From Euwallacea fornicatus (lineage: Eukaryota > Arthropoda > Insecta > Coleoptera > Curculionidae), in the NCBI RefSeq assembly GCF_040115645.1, contig NC_089574.1, positions 372,001 through 436,000 of the forward strand: a stretch of DNA of 64,000 nt. Direction: 5' to 3'. This document shows, one piece after another, positions 60,751-64,000 of the stretch. The notes under the pieces were generated by a model. That model did no database searches. It was given only the letters and a program-made list of their open reading frames with translations, and was not told the DNA's origin. Position 1 is the first letter of the stretch; the number at the start of each line of letters is the position of its first letter. Both the position numbers and the translations under genes were made by a program.

Positions 60751-63050
60751 TGTATTTGGGGAGTAAATTACTAAACAAGACATTTGAAATGTGCCAAAAT
60801 ACACCTGGCATATATCTCCTTCGGATTGTTGCATCCAGTCACGGTTTTCTCCGGAGATGACGTTTAGGACGCGAAATCCGTTGCTTTGCACTTAAACAAA
60901 TCCATTTCCCCCTAAAAATCCGTCATTTGCCGTTCTCAAATACTGAAACGTCGGAACGTCTCCTACGGGAAAATCTCTGCGGCCCTCTTTTATTCAGGCG
61001 CTAGATCTAAATATTTTACAGGACAGCTGATGTGAAATGGGAAATCCTACAGGAAATCTGTCGGTAGACGAACGCAAACAAGGTTTCGAGATTTTTTACT
61101 AATAATGTTCAGGAACTAGGGGAACAGTAGTGTCGAAATGTTAAATTAATCAGGCCTGTTAGGTCGTGACTTCTATTTGGGATGACGAATCTCGTACAAA
61201 CAACATCTTCTCTTTTGGAATGCTTTCCAGGCGGAATGAAAGGGGACGAATTTTAAGTATAGTAACACTTGTCAATTTGTATGGGCTGTAGCAACTGTGT
61301 ACTTTTCGGATACACACGGCACTGGCGATTTTGCAGGAAACACCGCAAAGTATGACTAAAGGCAGCTCAGGTGAATAGAGACAATAACACAAAATGTGTC
61401 TTCATGATTGTGAATGACACCAGGTATCTCCGCTTAGTTTAAGTTTAATTTTTTTAGGGTTTACGCTAAACAAATTGTAGACAGCAGAGTAAAAATTTAT
61501 ACTATGTAATATATAACATAAGCGATAATCAATGCAAGAAAATACAACGATTTGGACAACGTATTGAGGCGATAAACAGATCGTGACTTACCAGTCCGCC
61601 TTCCAAGCAATCCATAAGTAAGCACTTCCATCATGTACAAAGGCAGAGCAGATAATAATCTAATGCAAAATCGTAATTAAAACAAGGATTCCGATCTCAT
61701 TAAGTCGAGAGGTGAAATGCTAACTGAAAAGCCCCTGGTCCCTTCTAATATCGCTACACCTAAGGGGTGAAACCGACCCCAAGAGGCGCTCTGCTCGCCC
61801 GTCGGTGATGATTTTAAAATTAGTATAGGCGTATAGACCAGAATGTGTAAAATTTAATAAAACATTCACAGCCTACGGAAAGGCTTTGGAAAATTGGAAA
61901 ATAATTTCATTAAGCCGGGGGTTGCAACGTAATTTTGTTATTAAATTAAAGTGCGTCTTCAATTAGTGCCGGGTGAAGGTTCTGGGCGTGTCTCCGGTAA
62001 AATGTATGGTATTCTAGAGGAGCATGTCGAAGATGATTTTGTTGATTTCAGATTGTCTCAAGGCAAAAAAAGCAATGGTTATAACACAATAGTAACTATC
62101 TGCGATTATTTGCAAATACTCCAAGAGGAGAATTTAACATCAATATTTACTGAATCGAAAATCATCAGGTAGCTACTCAGTTCTCACAAACGAAAAGTAA
62201 ATAATATTTGCATCAGCCTGCAAAGTGTGGAGTATAAATTTCATAGTGCTGTTAATGGATGGGCAAATGTTCAGAAAACGTCGATTAAGATGTATGTAAT
62301 GAAGTTGAAAGGCATTCAAGACTAATGGAATTAGAAAGCAATTGCTAACACGTATTGAATGTTAGGTAAACTTCCTTACAAGAATAAAAACTATGTGCCT
62401 CAAAAAAAAGATCTTCCATCTCTGCATTAGAACATACCAATTTACTTCTTATGGCACTAATCTATCCAAATTCTGGAAGGCAAGAACGTAACTATTGAAT
62501 GTTTTTCCGTGTTTTTGCACCCCCTACATGGTCATTTCCAAACACCCCTGGTTCGATAATGCAGCGTTACGGCGCTGTTGCCTGCGTCCAAATTATCTTT
62601 ACATCACAATACAAGCAATGTTAGTAAAACCTAAATGTTTGCCTATTAACTTCCATTTAGTGCCCCATCCGCGATAATAATCGTAAACCGGAATGAAAAA
62701 TTACCCCTCGTTTGCGAAGGTATAATACGATTGCCTTTGTGGAAGTGCCACATAAAATGACTTTAATGCGGAATTTAAATAGTTCAGCTCATGTGTAACG
62801 TATGCGTATATTTAATCTCCTTTAGTTTACGACACTCCTTTTTTAAGAGCCGCTCAGCGAGAAATTTATTAAGTCAATAAGCCAATTGGCAATTTCCTAA
62901 TGCCCCTAAACACTGTTTCCCTCATTTCCAAAGGTCCGTCCATTCAGTCCGACGCTCCCTTTGCGGAATGCCCTTTTTCTTGGGCACAACCTCAATCTCG
63001 AACGTGTCCTGCATGAAATTTGCCGCCTCCCCCGAATCTCGGCGACCTTG
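60751..63050. other. Unassigned non-coding DNA
   Basis: No gene recognised. A small G- and C-rich patch near 61750-61805 (ACCCCAAGAGGCGCTCTGCTC region) has no visible function. Confidence 0.45.
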
Positions 63051-63083
63051 AACTGAATAAAGGCTTATTTATGTCTTTTGTTC

Positions 63084-63330
63084 TTAAGCAACGCAATCGA
63101 TTACGTTTCTTCGTCCCCTTGATGGACGTAAATTTAGTGCTGGACAAAAAAAAATGAGAATCGTCATGTTATCGCGGCATAAAACAAGTAGCGACCGGAA
63201 AAAGTGAAAAACGACCGCGAGCGCAGCCAACTGGGCGCGACCAGATGTTCGTTTCGGTCGGAAGTCGCCAGAAGATCGCCGGTTATAATCGCCATGGTCG
63301 CAAATCGAGGAGGCGGTCACTGCGATTTAC
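63084..63330. promoter_or_regulatory. Cluster of GACC/GGTC words; possible regulatory block
   Basis: Between about 63190 and 63320 the words GCGACCGG, CGACCGC, GCGACC, GGTCGG, GGTCGC and GGTCA recur in CpG-rich DNA, with one GCCATGG palindrome-like site. No host reading frame with known motif. A regulatory role is only a guess from the local repetition and composition. Confidence 0.25.
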
Positions 63331-64000
63331 GTCGGCTATAATTATTATCTTTATCGGACTCATTGCGTCAAAGTAATTTACTGCCCAGACCGACGATAGC
63401 GGTCTTGGAGTGCCGTTTATGCTGTCTGACCTGCATTTTTTCACACCCCGTTTGAGCGTAAAGGGAAAATAATATTTGCGCTTTGCACGAGGATTTTACA
63501 ACAAAAGGAATAGATAATATCTGCTCAAATCCGTCCAAATGTTTCCTTATTTTTATTTTTTCTTTATGGTGCAAGAGAACAAACGATCATAACTGAGAAA
63601 CGGAAGACGGAAGTAATTTACTTTAGACCGGCGAAAAGTGATTCCGGAAAGTATTATTCTAATACACTACCAAAAACGTTAGAATTGAATCTAAACATAA
63701 AGCTATTTCCCTCGTTTTGCTTCTTCCTTAATATAAAACATTTAACGAAACGCTCGTTATTTCCATAGCGAATTTTTTCATACACTCTATGAAATTTGAG
63801 ACTTTCAGAAGTTTCTGTTATGGAAATGGTGATGATAGTTTACATCCGATACGGTTCCATTTATAAGCGTTATTATTCCCCTCACTCAGTGATCTGTTAC
63901 AGACTTCAACAGCCGAGTAGGTGATAAACTCTCATGTTATAGATATTAGAGAGATTTCGGAGAGCTAAAATTATAGCATTGCTTTTATCGTTTAGGTTAT
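63331..64000. other. Unassigned non-coding DNA
   Basis: Nothing recognised up to the window edge. Confidence 0.45.

Noticed and set aside
8611..64000. Upstream RRM1 exons of the Musashi-type gene
   Set aside because: No MFIGGLSWQT- or PRRAHPK-like coding was found on the minus strand; they may lie outside the window or have been missed.
1..64000. CRISPR array, bacterial operon or novel multi-gene defence-like system
   Set aside because: Spliced host exon, TA-flanked eukaryotic transposons and absence of dense coding rule out a prokaryotic context; no regular spaced repeats exist.

Overview
The window looks like AT-rich insect genomic DNA, possibly beetle, although the order cannot be fixed from sequence alone. 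One host coding exon is certain: a 93-bp minus-strand exon at 8504-8596, with consensus splice sites on both sides, encodes the start of the second RNA-recognition motif of a Musashi-family RNA-binding protein. It fits the insect Rbp6 type better than msi. No other exon of that gene could be recognised on either side. Positions 1-8503 therefore read as intron 3' of this exon, and at least part of the DNA above 8597 as the preceding intron.

Nearly everything else that can be named is transposon-derived. From left to right these are: dispersed MITE-like repeats with ACAGGG-type ends (361-675, 3047-3200, a 650-bp foldback at 6498-7149, 40482 onward, 54891-55303); a short DDE-transposase scrap (2103-2270); a decayed BED/hAT transposase (19365-21137); three different Tc1-like DD34E elements packed into 6 kb (30258-36200); and two mariners (58293-60748). 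There are two clean element-in-element nests. One Tc1-like element sits inside another (31696-33282 inside 30258-33363). One Mos1-like mariner sits inside an older mariner (59328-60581 inside 58293-60748). All three Tc1-like elements have internal repeats as well as terminal ones (IR/DR layout). The third, 34556-36200, has an uninterrupted 342-codon transposase, near-perfect termini and a TA duplication, so it is the only element here that could be young.

Other structure not explained by genes: a run of three perfect palindromes next to TAAT-rich DNA (13441-13662), a diverged 210-bp tandem duplication (47642-48053), CpG-dense islands (45003-45345 and 33574-34050), GC-rich anonymous segments (22455-22880, 28141-28570), a 23-nt poly-A tract (43874-43896), and a cluster of GACC/GGTC words (63185-63315). 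I found no CRISPR array, operon, rRNA, convincing tRNA or new multi-gene system. The most notable points are the Rbp6-type exon, the two nests, the possibly intact Tc1-like element and the palindrome cluster.
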